The position numbers were made by a program, and so were the translations under genes. 64,000 bases of DNA from Mycolicibacterium madagascariense. GTDB lineage: Bacteria; Actinomycetota; Actinomycetes; Mycobacteriales; Mycobacteriaceae. The notes under the pieces were generated by a model. That model was not told where the DNA came from. It did not search any database and saw nothing but the letters and a program-made list of their open reading frames with translations. This document shows, piece after piece, positions 57,067 to 64,000 of this stretch (its first letter is position 1; every line of letters starts with the position of its first letter). The stretch covers positions 1,798,001-1,862,000 of the forward strand of contig NZ_AP022610.1 in assembly GCF_010729665.1 (NCBI RefSeq). The letters run 5' to 3'.

Positions 57067-57840
57067 TCAGGCGCCGGGCCAGTCGGCCGGCGCGGTCGCC
57101 CAGCCCAGGTATTGCGCGTCGTCGGAGGGGTTCCAGGAGGTCAGGACCTGGACGGTGTGGCTGACTCCGGCCGACGCGGTCATGCCGCCCGAGACGTAGG
57201 TTCCGTCCCCTCGGGCGATGACGACGTGCCCGTAGCTGACGCCGTCGACGTTGTCCCAGCCGCTATGCGAGAACACCAGTGCGCCCTTGGGGATGTCGCC
57301 GTCGAGGTGGATCTGGCCGGCCTGCGCCAACTGGTCGTGGAAGGCCAGCGCGGAGATGGCCCCCAGACCGGGACGGCCGTACGCATTGGCCACGAACTGG
57401 CCGCACGCGAAGGGGTAGTCGTCGGAGCCGACGCGGGCGTTCGCCCAGGCGATGGCGCGGTCCTCCCGCGAGGCGGCCAGCTGCGGCGCGGGTCCCGCCC
57501 CAGCCGCGTCGAGGACGCCGCAGTCCGGCGCCACCGGACCCGCGGTGGTCTCGACGTCGACGCCGGGCACGTAGTCGCCGTCCGACGTGCGGTACCAGAG
57601 GTCGTCCCCGCTGCCCGTCGGGCCCGCCACGCGCTGGCCGTGCGTCGAGCAGACCAGCACCACCGCGTTGCCGACGTCGTAGGTGCCCGCCTGCGACGCC
57701 AGATCCGGTGCGGTGGAGCGCTGCGTCGGTGCCCGCACCGTGCCGACCGACTCCGCGTGCGCGGGCGGCCCGAAGGCGAGCGCGGCGACGGCGCTGACGC
57801 CGATCAGCGTCACGACGGACTGACGTCGACTCGCGGCCAC
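57067..57840 (-). CDS. Secreted CHAP/NlpC-like cysteine hydrolase-type protein
   Basis: A 257-residue exported protein with a GTG start and a signal peptide ending PPAHAES. A first small domain (VVLVCSTHGQRVAGPTGSGDDLWYRTSDGDYVPGVDV) looks SH3-like. The second domain starts REDRAIAWANARVGSDDYPFACGQFVANAYG, with a catalytic-type Cys. It ends with YGHVVIARGDGTYVSGG, containing the paired His. This is the CHAP/NlpC-P60 arrangement of peptidoglycan peptidases. Enzyme activity is inferred. The 3' end lies 52 bases from the twin operator. Confidence 0.8.
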   Translation of the reverse strand: MAASRRQSVVTLIGVSAVAALAFGPPAHAESVGTVRAPTQRSTAPDLASQAGTYDVGNAVVLVCSTHGQRVAGPTGSGDDLWYRTSDGDYVPGVDVETTAGPVAPDCGVLDAAGAGPAPQLAASREDRAIAWANARVGSDDYPFACGQFVANAYGRPGLGAISALAFHDQLAQAGQIHLDGDIPKGALVFSHSGWDNVDGVSYGHVVIARGDGTYVSGGMTASAGVSHTVQVLTSWNPSDDAQYLGWATAPADWPGA

Positions 57841-57901
57841 CGACCTAGGGTAAGGGCGCGCGACGTCCCGGGTGAGGCGTTTGCTGGCCGAGGCCGCCGA
57901 G

Positions 57902-58177
57902 TTAGCGGCGCGCGCTGCGACCCGTGACGGCGCGATAGATCAGCAGCAGGATCACCGCGCCGACGAGAGCGCCAAGGAAAGAATGCTTGATGGGCGGGGT
58001 GATGGTGAACTGGTGCTCGAAGATGAGGCTGCCCAGGGTGCCGCCCACGTAGGCGCCGACGATGCCGAGCACCGCCGTGGCGATCCACCCCATGGCCTGC
58101 CGCCCCGGCACCAGCAATCGGGCGATGGCTCCGACGATCAGGCCGATGATGATCATCCAGATGATGTGCAGAATCAT
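57902..58177 (-). CDS. GlsB/YeaQ/YmgE-family membrane protein
   Basis: A 91-residue protein with three helices: MILHIIWMIIIGLIVGAIAR, then GRQAMGWIATAVLGIVGAYVGG, then FLGALVGAVILLLIYR. The pattern is that of the transglycosylase-associated (GlsB/YeaQ) small-protein family, often stress-induced. Function is unknown. It is 32 bases behind the YggT gene on the same strand. Confidence 0.9.
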   Translation of the reverse strand: MILHIIWMIIIGLIVGAIARLLVPGRQAMGWIATAVLGIVGAYVGGTLGSLIFEHQFTITPPIKHSFLGALVGAVILLLIYRAVTGRSARR

Positions 58178-58209
58178 GGCAATCTCCTTCTCCGGTGAGG
58201 GTGGACCAC

Positions 58210-58494
58210 TCAGAACGGTAGCGCCGGAACGACGGTGGTGCGCAAGATCAGGACCAAGACGAAGACTGCCGTGAACGCGAGGTCGACGGAGACCGAACCG
58301 ATGCGTACGGGCTTGAGAACGCGACGGACCGGACCGAGCACCGGTTCGGTGATGCCGTGGGTGATCCGGCGGGCCTGATACATCCCGCCGCCGGCGCCGC
58401 CGGGGGAGAGCAGACCGCTCCAGTCCACGATCATCCGCGCGATGAGAGCGAACTCGAACAACAGCAGAACGAATCCCAGCAGGCCTGCGACCAT
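58210..58494 (-). CDS. YggT-family membrane protein
   Basis: A 94-residue protein with two hydrophobic hairpins. It has the YggT pattern: MVAGLLGFVLLLFEFALIARMIVDW, then RITHGITEPVLGPVRRVLKPVRIGSVSVDLAFTAVFVLVLIL. YggT proteins are linked to osmotic tolerance and, in actinobacteria, to division gene clusters. This copy is not in such a cluster. Confidence 0.88.
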   Translation of the reverse strand: MVAGLLGFVLLLFEFALIARMIVDWSGLLSPGGAGGGMYQARRITHGITEPVLGPVRRVLKPVRIGSVSVDLAFTAVFVLVLILRTTVVPALPF

Positions 58495-58687
58495 CGCATG
58501 CTCCTTCCAACCACTTCGATTCTGCCCGTGGCGGCTAATAGTGTGCTGAGACGGGACTGAGGGCTGGGCCCTACTCGGCGGTGGAGGACTGGCTTCGTCA
58601 CACCGGTCCCGTCTCGTCGTGCGCACGAGGGAGGATCGCAGTCGAGGTCGCGCCCACCGCCGTGCGTCCGTGTACTCGAGGGAGGCG

Positions 58688-60208
58688 ATGTCCGTGCCGA
58701 CGGAGGGTCCGTTGCTGGTGCCCGGGCAGACCTGCTGGGGGTCGGCGCAGGCCCACCGCTATGCGGTCATCGTGGACGGCGCGGACTACCTGCGGCACGT
58801 CAAGGCCACGATGCTCAGCGCCCGCCGCCGCATCGTCATCATCGGCTGGGACCTGGACTACCGCACGGCATTCGAGCGCGGCACGACGACGCTGGAGGGG
58901 CCCAACCGTCTGGGGCCCTTCCTGCATTGGCTGCTGTGGAAGCGGCCCGAGCTCGAGGTCTACCTGCTGAAGTCGAACCTGCGCCTGCTGCCCGCGTTCG
59001 ACGGCTTCTGGTTCGGCGTCGCGCCGGTGAGTCTGCTCAACCAGTTCACCTCGCCGCGCATGCACTTCGCCGTCGACGGGGTGCATCCCACGGGCGCGGT
59101 ACACCACCAGAAGATCGTGGTGGTCGACGACGCGGTCGCGTTCTGCGGCGGCATCGACCTGACGATCGGCCGCTGGGACACCAGCGCGCACCTGCCCGCC
59201 GACACGCGCCGACACGGCCCCGGAGATCCGTACGGTCCCCGTCACGAGGTCGCCGCCGCCGTCGACGGCCCCGCCGCCCAGCTGCTCGCCCAACAGGCCC
59301 ACGAACGGTGGAGTGCGGCTACCGGTGAGGCGCTCGCCAAGGACATCCCGTACGCCTCGCCGTGGCCCGAGGGGCTGCGTCCGTCGCTGTGCGACGTCGA
59401 GGTGGCCGTGGCCCGCACGTTGCCTGCGCTACCGCAGCGCACCGAGGTTCGCGAGATCGAGGCGCTCGACCTCGCTGCCATCGCGGCGGCGAAGGACGTC
59501 ATCTACCTGGAGAACCAGTACTTCGCGTCGCGCAGCATCGCGGTCGCCATCGCGGCGCGCCTGCGCGAGGAGGACGGCCCCGAGGTGGTGATCGTCCTGC
59601 CCCGCAGTTCCGAGAGCCGTCTCGAGGTGGAGTCGATGGACAGCGCCCGCGAGCGCCTCGTCCGGCTGCTCAGGGCGGCGGACCTACACGGCCGGCTCGG
59701 CATCTACTGGCCCGCGGCGGGCGGTGGGGTCTCGGTGTACGTCCACTCGAAGATCATCGTGATCGACGGCCGGCTGCTCCGCATCGGCTCGTCCAACTTC
59801 AACAACCGGTCACTGGGCTTCGACAGCGAGTGCGACGTCGCCATCGAGGCCGACCCTGCGCTGCCGAATCATGAAGAGGTGCAACGCGAGATCCTCTTCA
59901 CCCGCGATCGGTTGGTGGCCGAGCACCTGGGGGCCACCGTCGCAGGCTTCCGCGACGAAGTCGAGCGCAGAGGGACGTTCCGCTACGGCATCGAGGAGTT
60001 GCGCGGCAGGGGCCGGTCGTTGCGCAAGCTGACCGACACGATGATGGCGGCCGATGAGAGTCCGTTCGCGGAGAACGATCTGATGGACCCCGACCACGTG
60101 CCGGCGTCGATCGCCGTGAGCACGCTCAAGCTCGTCGAAGCGGTGGCGCTGTGGCCGCTGCGGCACTCGCCGGTCGTCGCGCTGTACCAGAAGTTGCGCG
60201 GTCTCTGA
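58688..60208 (+). CDS. Phospholipase D-like protein with two HKD motifs
   Basis: A 506-residue PLD-superfamily protein. The first HKD is HHQKIVVVDDAVAFCGGIDL (His140, Lys142, Asp147) and the second is HSKIIVIDGRLLRIGSSNFNNRS. Both are complete, with the downstream GGIDL and GSSN elements, so it should hydrolyse or transfer phosphodiester bonds. IYLENQYFASRSIA precedes the second motif as in bacterial PLD and cardiolipin-synthase relatives. No signal peptide was seen. ATG 58688 (MSVPTEGPLL) is chosen. The frame extends to 58619. Confidence 0.93.
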   Translation: MSVPTEGPLLVPGQTCWGSAQAHRYAVIVDGADYLRHVKATMLSARRRIVIIGWDLDYRTAFERGTTTLEGPNRLGPFLHWLLWKRPELEVYLLKSNLRLLPAFDGFWFGVAPVSLLNQFTSPRMHFAVDGVHPTGAVHHQKIVVVDDAVAFCGGIDLTIGRWDTSAHLPADTRRHGPGDPYGPRHEVAAAVDGPAAQLLAQQAHERWSAATGEALAKDIPYASPWPEGLRPSLCDVEVAVARTLPALPQRTEVREIEALDLAAIAAAKDVIYLENQYFASRSIAVAIAARLREEDGPEVVIVLPRSSESRLEVESMDSARERLVRLLRAADLHGRLGIYWPAAGGGVSVYVHSKIIVIDGRLLRIGSSNFNNRSLGFDSECDVAIEADPALPNHEEVQREILFTRDRLVAEHLGATVAGFRDEVERRGTFRYGIEELRGRGRSLRKLTDTMMAADESPFAENDLMDPDHVPASIAVSTLKLVEAVALWPLRHSPVVALYQKLRGL

Positions 60209-60213
60209 CCGGT

Positions 60214-60957
60214 TCAGCGGCGCCGAAGGTCGACCACCAGGGGTCGATGATCGGAGATCGGCATCGCCGGAGCCTCCCAGTGCCGCGCGCTCAACCCGGG
60301 GTCGTTGGTGAGGACGTGGTCGAGTTGGCGCCGCGGACGGTGGGCGGGGTAGGTCGGGGCGACCGCCAGCGTGTGCATCCCGGATTCCCGTCGTGCCACC
60401 GACGCGCGGAGGTTGAGGTCGCCCACGACGAGGCGGGGTCCGGGTCGTTCATTCACCGCGGCGACGACCCGGCGTAGCTGACGACGGTTCCACCCGGGCA
60501 CGAACGTCAGATGCGTGGTGGCCACGGTCAGCGGACCCAGGGGAGTGTCGAAGCCGGCCATCACGGCCGCGCGGGGTTCGTCGCTGGCGATGAGCACGCG
60601 CCGCGGGACGGGCGGCAGTCTGAGCACCCGCCAGTCGGACGCCGGGTAGCGCGACAGCAGCGCGATGCCGTAGGCCGCCGCTCCTGGTCGTTCGGCTCCT
60701 GTCGCCGCGGCCCAGGTCGACCCCGGGGTGCCCGCGATGGCCGCCACGAAGCGATGCGCGACCGCATCCATCGCCTCGGCGGCGACCGCGGTCAAATCCG
60801 TTCTGCCGGAACGTTCTTGGTCGACGTCGACCTCCTGCAGCGCGAGAATGTCGGGACCCAGCCGGCGGATGGCGTCACGCAGCAGCAGCGGATCGACGCC
60901 GCCGCCGACGGTCCGGCCGTGCAGGATGTTGAAGGTCACGACACGCAGTGTCGGCAT
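60214..60957 (-). CDS. Endonuclease/exonuclease/phosphatase-family hydrolase
   Basis: A 247-residue EEP-fold protein. Family motifs in order are VVTFNILHG, LALQEVDVDQERSGR (metal Glu), the His in TTHLTFVPGWNRRQL, GDLNLRASVA and the C-terminal SDHRPLVVDL. Substrates in this superfamily range from nucleic acids to phospholipids and inositol phosphates and cannot be told here. It converges with the PLD gene, 5 bases apart. Confidence 0.92.
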   Translation of the reverse strand: MPTLRVVTFNILHGRTVGGGVDPLLLRDAIRRLGPDILALQEVDVDQERSGRTDLTAVAAEAMDAVAHRFVAAIAGTPGSTWAAATGAERPGAAAYGIALLSRYPASDWRVLRLPPVPRRVLIASDEPRAAVMAGFDTPLGPLTVATTHLTFVPGWNRRQLRRVVAAVNERPGPRLVVGDLNLRASVARRESGMHTLAVAPTYPAHRPRRQLDHVLTNDPGLSARHWEAPAMPISDHRPLVVDLRRR

Positions 60958-61035
60958 TCACCACCCCATGCGTCGTCGTCGAAGGCCATGCGCACAGCCT
61001 GCCAAACCCCGGACCGCCACCGGGTGGCAGTCAGG

Positions 61036-61731
61036 CTAGCGGTGGTGCGCGCCCGGTCCGCCGCCGTCGACCAGCAGCCACCGCAGGCCGCGGTCCCAGG
61101 ATCGGTACCGGAACCGGTTGAGAACCCGTCGCAGCAACGCGACGCCACCGAGGATCGTGGACGCGACGAGGATCCACAGCAGGATGGCGCCGCCGACCGC
61201 GTCGGCCCTGGCGTCGGCGTCGGTCAGCGGGGGCGTGGTGGCGTTGCCGCGATCGTCCAGCCAGACGGGCACGTGATCACCGGCCTTCACGGCGTGGTCG
61301 AGTTTGACGACCTCGTCGTGCGTCGCGTTCTGGAAGAGCCACTGGATGTGGACGGTGTGCCGCTGGGTCGCCTGCTGGGCGGCCTTCTTGTCCGGGGTGC
61401 TGGCGGCCGTGGCCACCGCCTCGGCCTGGTGCCGAGTCGACGCCTCGGCGGCGATGGCTCGCGACCGCGCCGCGTAGATGTCGTCGGAGACGGTCGAGCA
61501 GTACAGCGCGGCCACCAGGACGACGACCAACCCGGCGACGACGGCCCACGCCTCGACGCGGTCGATCCTGCGCACCAGACGGCTGCGGCCCAGCGCCCGG
61601 GCCAGCCACCACCGTCGCGAACGTGACCTCACCGGCGCGGTCCAATTGTTACGCGCATGTTTCGATGGTCCCGCATCGTGGTGCGCCGCGGCCAGCCCAT
61701 GACGGGCGATTTCCGTCACATCGCCCTGCAC
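61036..61731 (-). CDS. Rv1733c-like transmembrane protein
   Basis: A 231-residue protein (GTG start; GTG 61632 would give about 198 residues) with two membrane helices flanking an outer loop. The layout fits M. tuberculosis Rv1733c: Arg-rich N-terminus, LVRRIDRVEAWAVVAGLVVVLVAAL, an Ala/Thr-rich loop, AGDHVPVWLDDRGNATTPPLTDADARADAVGGAILLW and a basic C-terminus. Rv1733c is a DosR-regulon antigen there. No DosR box was seen upstream here, so the same control is not supported. Confidence 0.82.
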   Translation of the reverse strand: MQGDVTEIARHGLAAAHHDAGPSKHARNNWTAPVRSRSRRWWLARALGRSRLVRRIDRVEAWAVVAGLVVVLVAALYCSTVSDDIYAARSRAIAAEASTRHQAEAVATAASTPDKKAAQQATQRHTVHIQWLFQNATHDEVVKLDHAVKAGDHVPVWLDDRGNATTPPLTDADARADAVGGAILLWILVASTILGGVALLRRVLNRFRYRSWDRGLRWLLVDGGGPGAHHR

Positions 61732-61795
61732 TCCGACCGATCGTGGTGCGCTGACCGACGCTGGTCGCTGCCCAGCGCACCCGGGTCGCGACGGG

Positions 61796-62917
61796 TTAGC
61801 CGATGGCCTTGGCCCAATTGGCGCCGAGGTAGTCGGCGTTCTTCTTGGTCTGCGCGTCGGTCGCCACCACGGGCGTGCCCTGCACCGGGGGCAGCGCGGC
61901 GAGCAGGGCCCTGTCGATCGTGCCCGCCTTCTCCATCGCGTCCGCGCGCACCGGCCGCGCGAGCCCCTTCAGGAACAGGTTCTGGCCCTCGTCGCTGTAG
62001 AGGAACTCCTGCCACAGCCGCGCCGCCGCCGGGTGGGGGCCGTCCTTGTTGATGGCCTGGAAGTAGTAGCCGCCGACGAGCGCATTGGACGGCACGACGA
62101 CCTTCCAGCTCGGCAGCTTCTTCGTCTCGGCCGAGTTGAGGTAGTCCCAGTCGATGACGACGGGCGTCTGCCGGGATTCGATGGTCGCCGGCGTCGGGTC
62201 GACCGGCAGGAAATTGCCTGCGGCCTTGAGCTTCCCGAAGAAGTCGACGCCGGGGGCGATGTCGTCGGCCGAGCCGCCGTTGGCGATCGCGGCCATCAGC
62301 ACGCCGTTGGCGGCGGCGTTCGCGGTGGTGGGGTCGCCGTTGAGTGCGACCTGCCCCTTGAACTCCGGACGCAGCAGGTCGTCGACCCCGGTGACGGCGG
62401 GAAGTTTCGCCGAGTCGTAGCCAATCGACATGTAGCCGCCGTAGTCGTTGACCCAGGTGCCGTTGGGATCCTTGAACGTGGCCGGGACGTCGTCGAACGT
62501 CGCCACCTTGTAGGGCGCGAACATCGAGGTGTTGGCCAGGGCGATCGCCTGGCCCAGGTCGAACACGTCGGGCGCGGTGCTCTTGCCCTTCTGCTGGTTG
62601 GCGGCGTTGATCTCGTCCTGGCTGTTGGCGTCGGGCTGTGCGGAGTTCACCTTGATGCCGTACTTCGCCGAGAACGTATCGATGATCTCCTTGTAGTTGG
62701 CCCAATCCGGGGGCAGCGCAATGACATTCAGGCCGCCCTCGTCCTTGGCGGCCTTCACCAGACCGTCCATCCCGCCGAAGTCGGCGGCCGACGTGGCCGC
62801 GTTGGCGTCCACGCCCGACTGGGTCTTGGGGGTCTCCTTCTCGGGGGGCGCGCACGCCACCAACCCGACGACGACGAAGGTGGACGCGGCGGCTGCGAGC
62901 AGCCGTGATGTCTTCAT
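61796..62917 (-). CDS. ABC transporter substrate-binding lipoprotein
   Basis: A 373-residue lipoprotein starting MKTSRLLAAAASTFVVVGLVAC (Cys22 of the lipobox LVAC). It has a type II binding-protein fold typical of the polyamine/iron group: WANYKEIIDTFSAKYGIKVN, APDVFDLGQAIALAN, GYMSIGYDSAKLP, LLRPEFKGQVALNGDPTTANAA. It should bind a small solute outside the membrane. No permease or ATPase gene lies beside it in the window, so it is either an orphan or its partners are elsewhere. Confidence 0.92.
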   Translation of the reverse strand: MKTSRLLAAAASTFVVVGLVACAPPEKETPKTQSGVDANAATSAADFGGMDGLVKAAKDEGGLNVIALPPDWANYKEIIDTFSAKYGIKVNSAQPDANSQDEINAANQQKGKSTAPDVFDLGQAIALANTSMFAPYKVATFDDVPATFKDPNGTWVNDYGGYMSIGYDSAKLPAVTGVDDLLRPEFKGQVALNGDPTTANAAANGVLMAAIANGGSADDIAPGVDFFGKLKAAGNFLPVDPTPATIESRQTPVVIDWDYLNSAETKKLPSWKVVVPSNALVGGYYFQAINKDGPHPAAARLWQEFLYSDEGQNLFLKGLARPVRADAMEKAGTIDRALLAALPPVQGTPVVATDAQTKKNADYLGANWAKAIG

Positions 62918-63007
62918 GCCTGACCTTTCGACGAGCCGCACCTCCGGCGGGCGATCGAACACTATCGCGGGATCGCGCCGTTGGCAGCCGATTCCCAGGG
63001 AGGCCGC

Positions 63008-63841
63008 TCAGTCCTGGAGCGCCTTGGCGATCGCCACGTAGCGGGTCAGGTCGGCGCCGTCGTCGATCGCGCGGGTCGCGGCGTGCACCACCTGAATGAA
63101 GGTCCAGGCGCGGGCCAGGTCCTCGTCGAGACCGGCCGCGTCGACCAGGGCGTAGAAACGGGCCCGGATGCCGTCGCGCAGCCGGCCGCCGAGGTCGTCG
63201 AGGCGGTGCAGGAGCATCGGGGCGAGTTCGGCATGCCGATCGCCGTTCACCGGTCGTGGCGAGATGGCCAACCATGGTTCGCGATCCGCGGCGAGCACGC
63301 TGCCGTGGTGCAGGTCGCCGTGCAGCAGGACGTCGGTGGTGGCCGTCTCCACGGCGAGTTCACGCGTCGAGGCGACGGCCTGCTCGATCAACCGGCGGGG
63401 GAGCGCCGCGTTGCGCGGCCGCTCGTCGACCTGGTGCGCCCACTGCGCGACGACCGTCGTGAGCGAGGGCACTTGGGGCAGCGGCGCGACGTGCAGACGC
63501 CGGTAGAGGCCTGCCACCACCTCGCAGGCCGCCGCGTCGGGCAGGTCGTCCAGGGTGCGCGGCCGCAGCCGCTCGAGCAGGACGGCGTGGCGGTGCGGAT
63601 CGGCGCGCAGCAGGCGCACCGCGCCATCGCCGCCCCAGCGTCGCAGGGCCAGATGTGCCTGCCCCGACCCCGCGGTCGGTGAACTCACCTTGAGCACGGC
63701 CGCGGCCCCCTCGGAGGTCCGCACCGGCAGGGTCAGCGCGACGGCGCCGTCGTGGGCGGCCCCGTCCTGGCGCAACCCCCACACCCGGCACTGTTCCTGC
63801 GCCGCGCCCGCGAGGTCGGCGTCGGCCGGGGTGTGGGTCAA
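63008..63841 (-). CDS. Aminoglycoside/hydroxyurea phosphotransferase-like protein, probably catalytically impaired
   Basis: A 277-residue protein of the streptomycin 6-kinase-like family (PF04655 type), with TTG start overlapping the DoxX stop. The catalytic loop HGDLHHGSVL keeps the catalytic Asp176, but Ser181 replaces the metal-binding Asn. In the next motif REPWLAISPRPVNGD, Ser194 replaces the DFG-equivalent Asp (family form IDPKG). The DNA codon there is TCG. Kinase activity, and thus antibiotic resistance, is doubtful. The N-terminal lobe Lys51 region (AAVLKVSSP) is retained, so nucleotide binding is possible. Confidence 0.85.
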   Translation of the reverse strand: MTHTPADADLAGAAQEQCRVWGLRQDGAAHDGAVALTLPVRTSEGAAAVLKVSSPTAGSGQAHLALRRWGGDGAVRLLRADPHRHAVLLERLRPRTLDDLPDAAACEVVAGLYRRLHVAPLPQVPSLTTVVAQWAHQVDERPRNAALPRRLIEQAVASTRELAVETATTDVLLHGDLHHGSVLAADREPWLAISPRPVNGDRHAELAPMLLHRLDDLGGRLRDGIRARFYALVDAAGLDEDLARAWTFIQVVHAATRAIDDGADLTRYVAIAKALQD

Positions 63842-64000
63842 CGGCGCCTGGCGTCGAGCGCGAAAGCCCCTGCACCAGTGAAGATCAGCAGGAAGAAGCC
63901 GAAGCAGTACAGCACGGAGAGCTCGCCGCCGTTGATCAGCGGAACGAACCCCTTGGGCAGGTGGACGGTGAAGTAGGCAAAGGCCATCACCCCGGAGGCG
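63838..64000 (-). CDS. DoxX-family membrane protein (C-terminal part)
   Basis: The last 53 codons of a gene entering from beyond the window: SGVMAFAYFTVHLPKGFVPL, then a Gly/Glu turn (INGGELSVLYCF), then FGFFLLIFTGAGAFALDARR and stop. The two hydrophobic segments separated by NGGELSVLYC match the end of DoxX proteins. Its TGA overlaps the TTG start of the phosphotransferase-like gene by 3 bases, so the two are one transcription unit. Confidence 0.85.
   Translation of the reverse strand, partial: ASGVMAFAYFTVHLPKGFVPLINGGELSVLYCFGFFLLIFTGAGAFALDARRR

Noticed and set aside
61632..61796. DosR box upstream of the Rv1733c-like gene
   Set aside because: No 20-bp palindrome resembling the GGGACT/AGTCCC pattern was seen in the upstream region.
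61716..63275. 519-codon minus-strand frame overlapping the solute-binding protein gene
   Set aside because: It is Arg-rich and domain-free in a shifted frame, while the true frame encodes a complete lipoprotein with a lipobox.

Overview
The window reads as chromosome of a high-GC actinobacterium, most likely a fast-growing Mycobacterium (Mycolicibacterium). The support is gene content and order: a complete nuoA-N operon beside an Rv3143-like receiver protein, a fadE24-fadE23-fadB4 block, hisN, fprA, the prfB-mscS-ftsE-ftsX-smpB-ssrA block, an antigen 85 mycolyltransferase, an Rv1733c-like membrane protein and many GTG starts. No rRNA, tRNA, CRISPR array, IS element or integrase was recognised.

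Layout. (1) 1-455: the 3' part of a VapBC toxin-antitoxin pair on the minus strand with its probable operator. (2) 489-16021: all 14 subunits of proton-pumping NADH dehydrogenase (complex I), minus strand, nuoA to nuoN, nearly all overlapping by 1-8 bases. Two oddities interrupt it: a 56-bp palindromic element between nuoF and nuoG, and a 32-bp tandem duplication of the nuoE start region. (3) 16193-23057: receiver-like protein and YceI protein (minus), then two large ATPase-LuxR regulators and a small protein (plus). (4) 23070-32529: lipid and redox metabolism (CoA-transferase, Ag85, FadB4-like reductase, FadE23/FadE24, HisN, PPOX-type protein, FprA) plus an unlisted 48-residue secreted peptide. 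(5) 32657-38751: the translation and division block prfB, mscS, a Thr-rich membrane protein, ftsE, ftsX, smpB, a DMT transporter and the tmRNA gene ssrA.

(6) 38752-about 53865: a block starting just behind ssrA, with visibly more A/T at third codon positions than its neighbours. It carries five membrane Ser/Thr kinases, each with a different extracytoplasmic domain. Between them lie an SxxK serine hydrolase, a zinc metalloprotease lipoprotein, a DUF4333 protein, a DUF5336-like membrane protein, a peptidoglycan amidase and an M14 carboxypeptidase. It looks like an acquired sensing and envelope-remodelling island and is the most interesting part of the window.

(7) 53866-64000: diguanylate cyclase, small membrane proteins, MpaB-type oxygenase with a twin-palindrome operator, CHAP-like secreted protein, GlsB/YeaQ and YggT proteins, phospholipase D-like protein, EEP-family hydrolase, Rv1733c-like protein, orphan solute-binding lipoprotein, an aminoglycoside-phosphotransferase-like protein lacking key catalytic residues, and a partial DoxX gene.

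Gene families are named from recognised motifs and remembered homologues. No database search or composition calculation was run.
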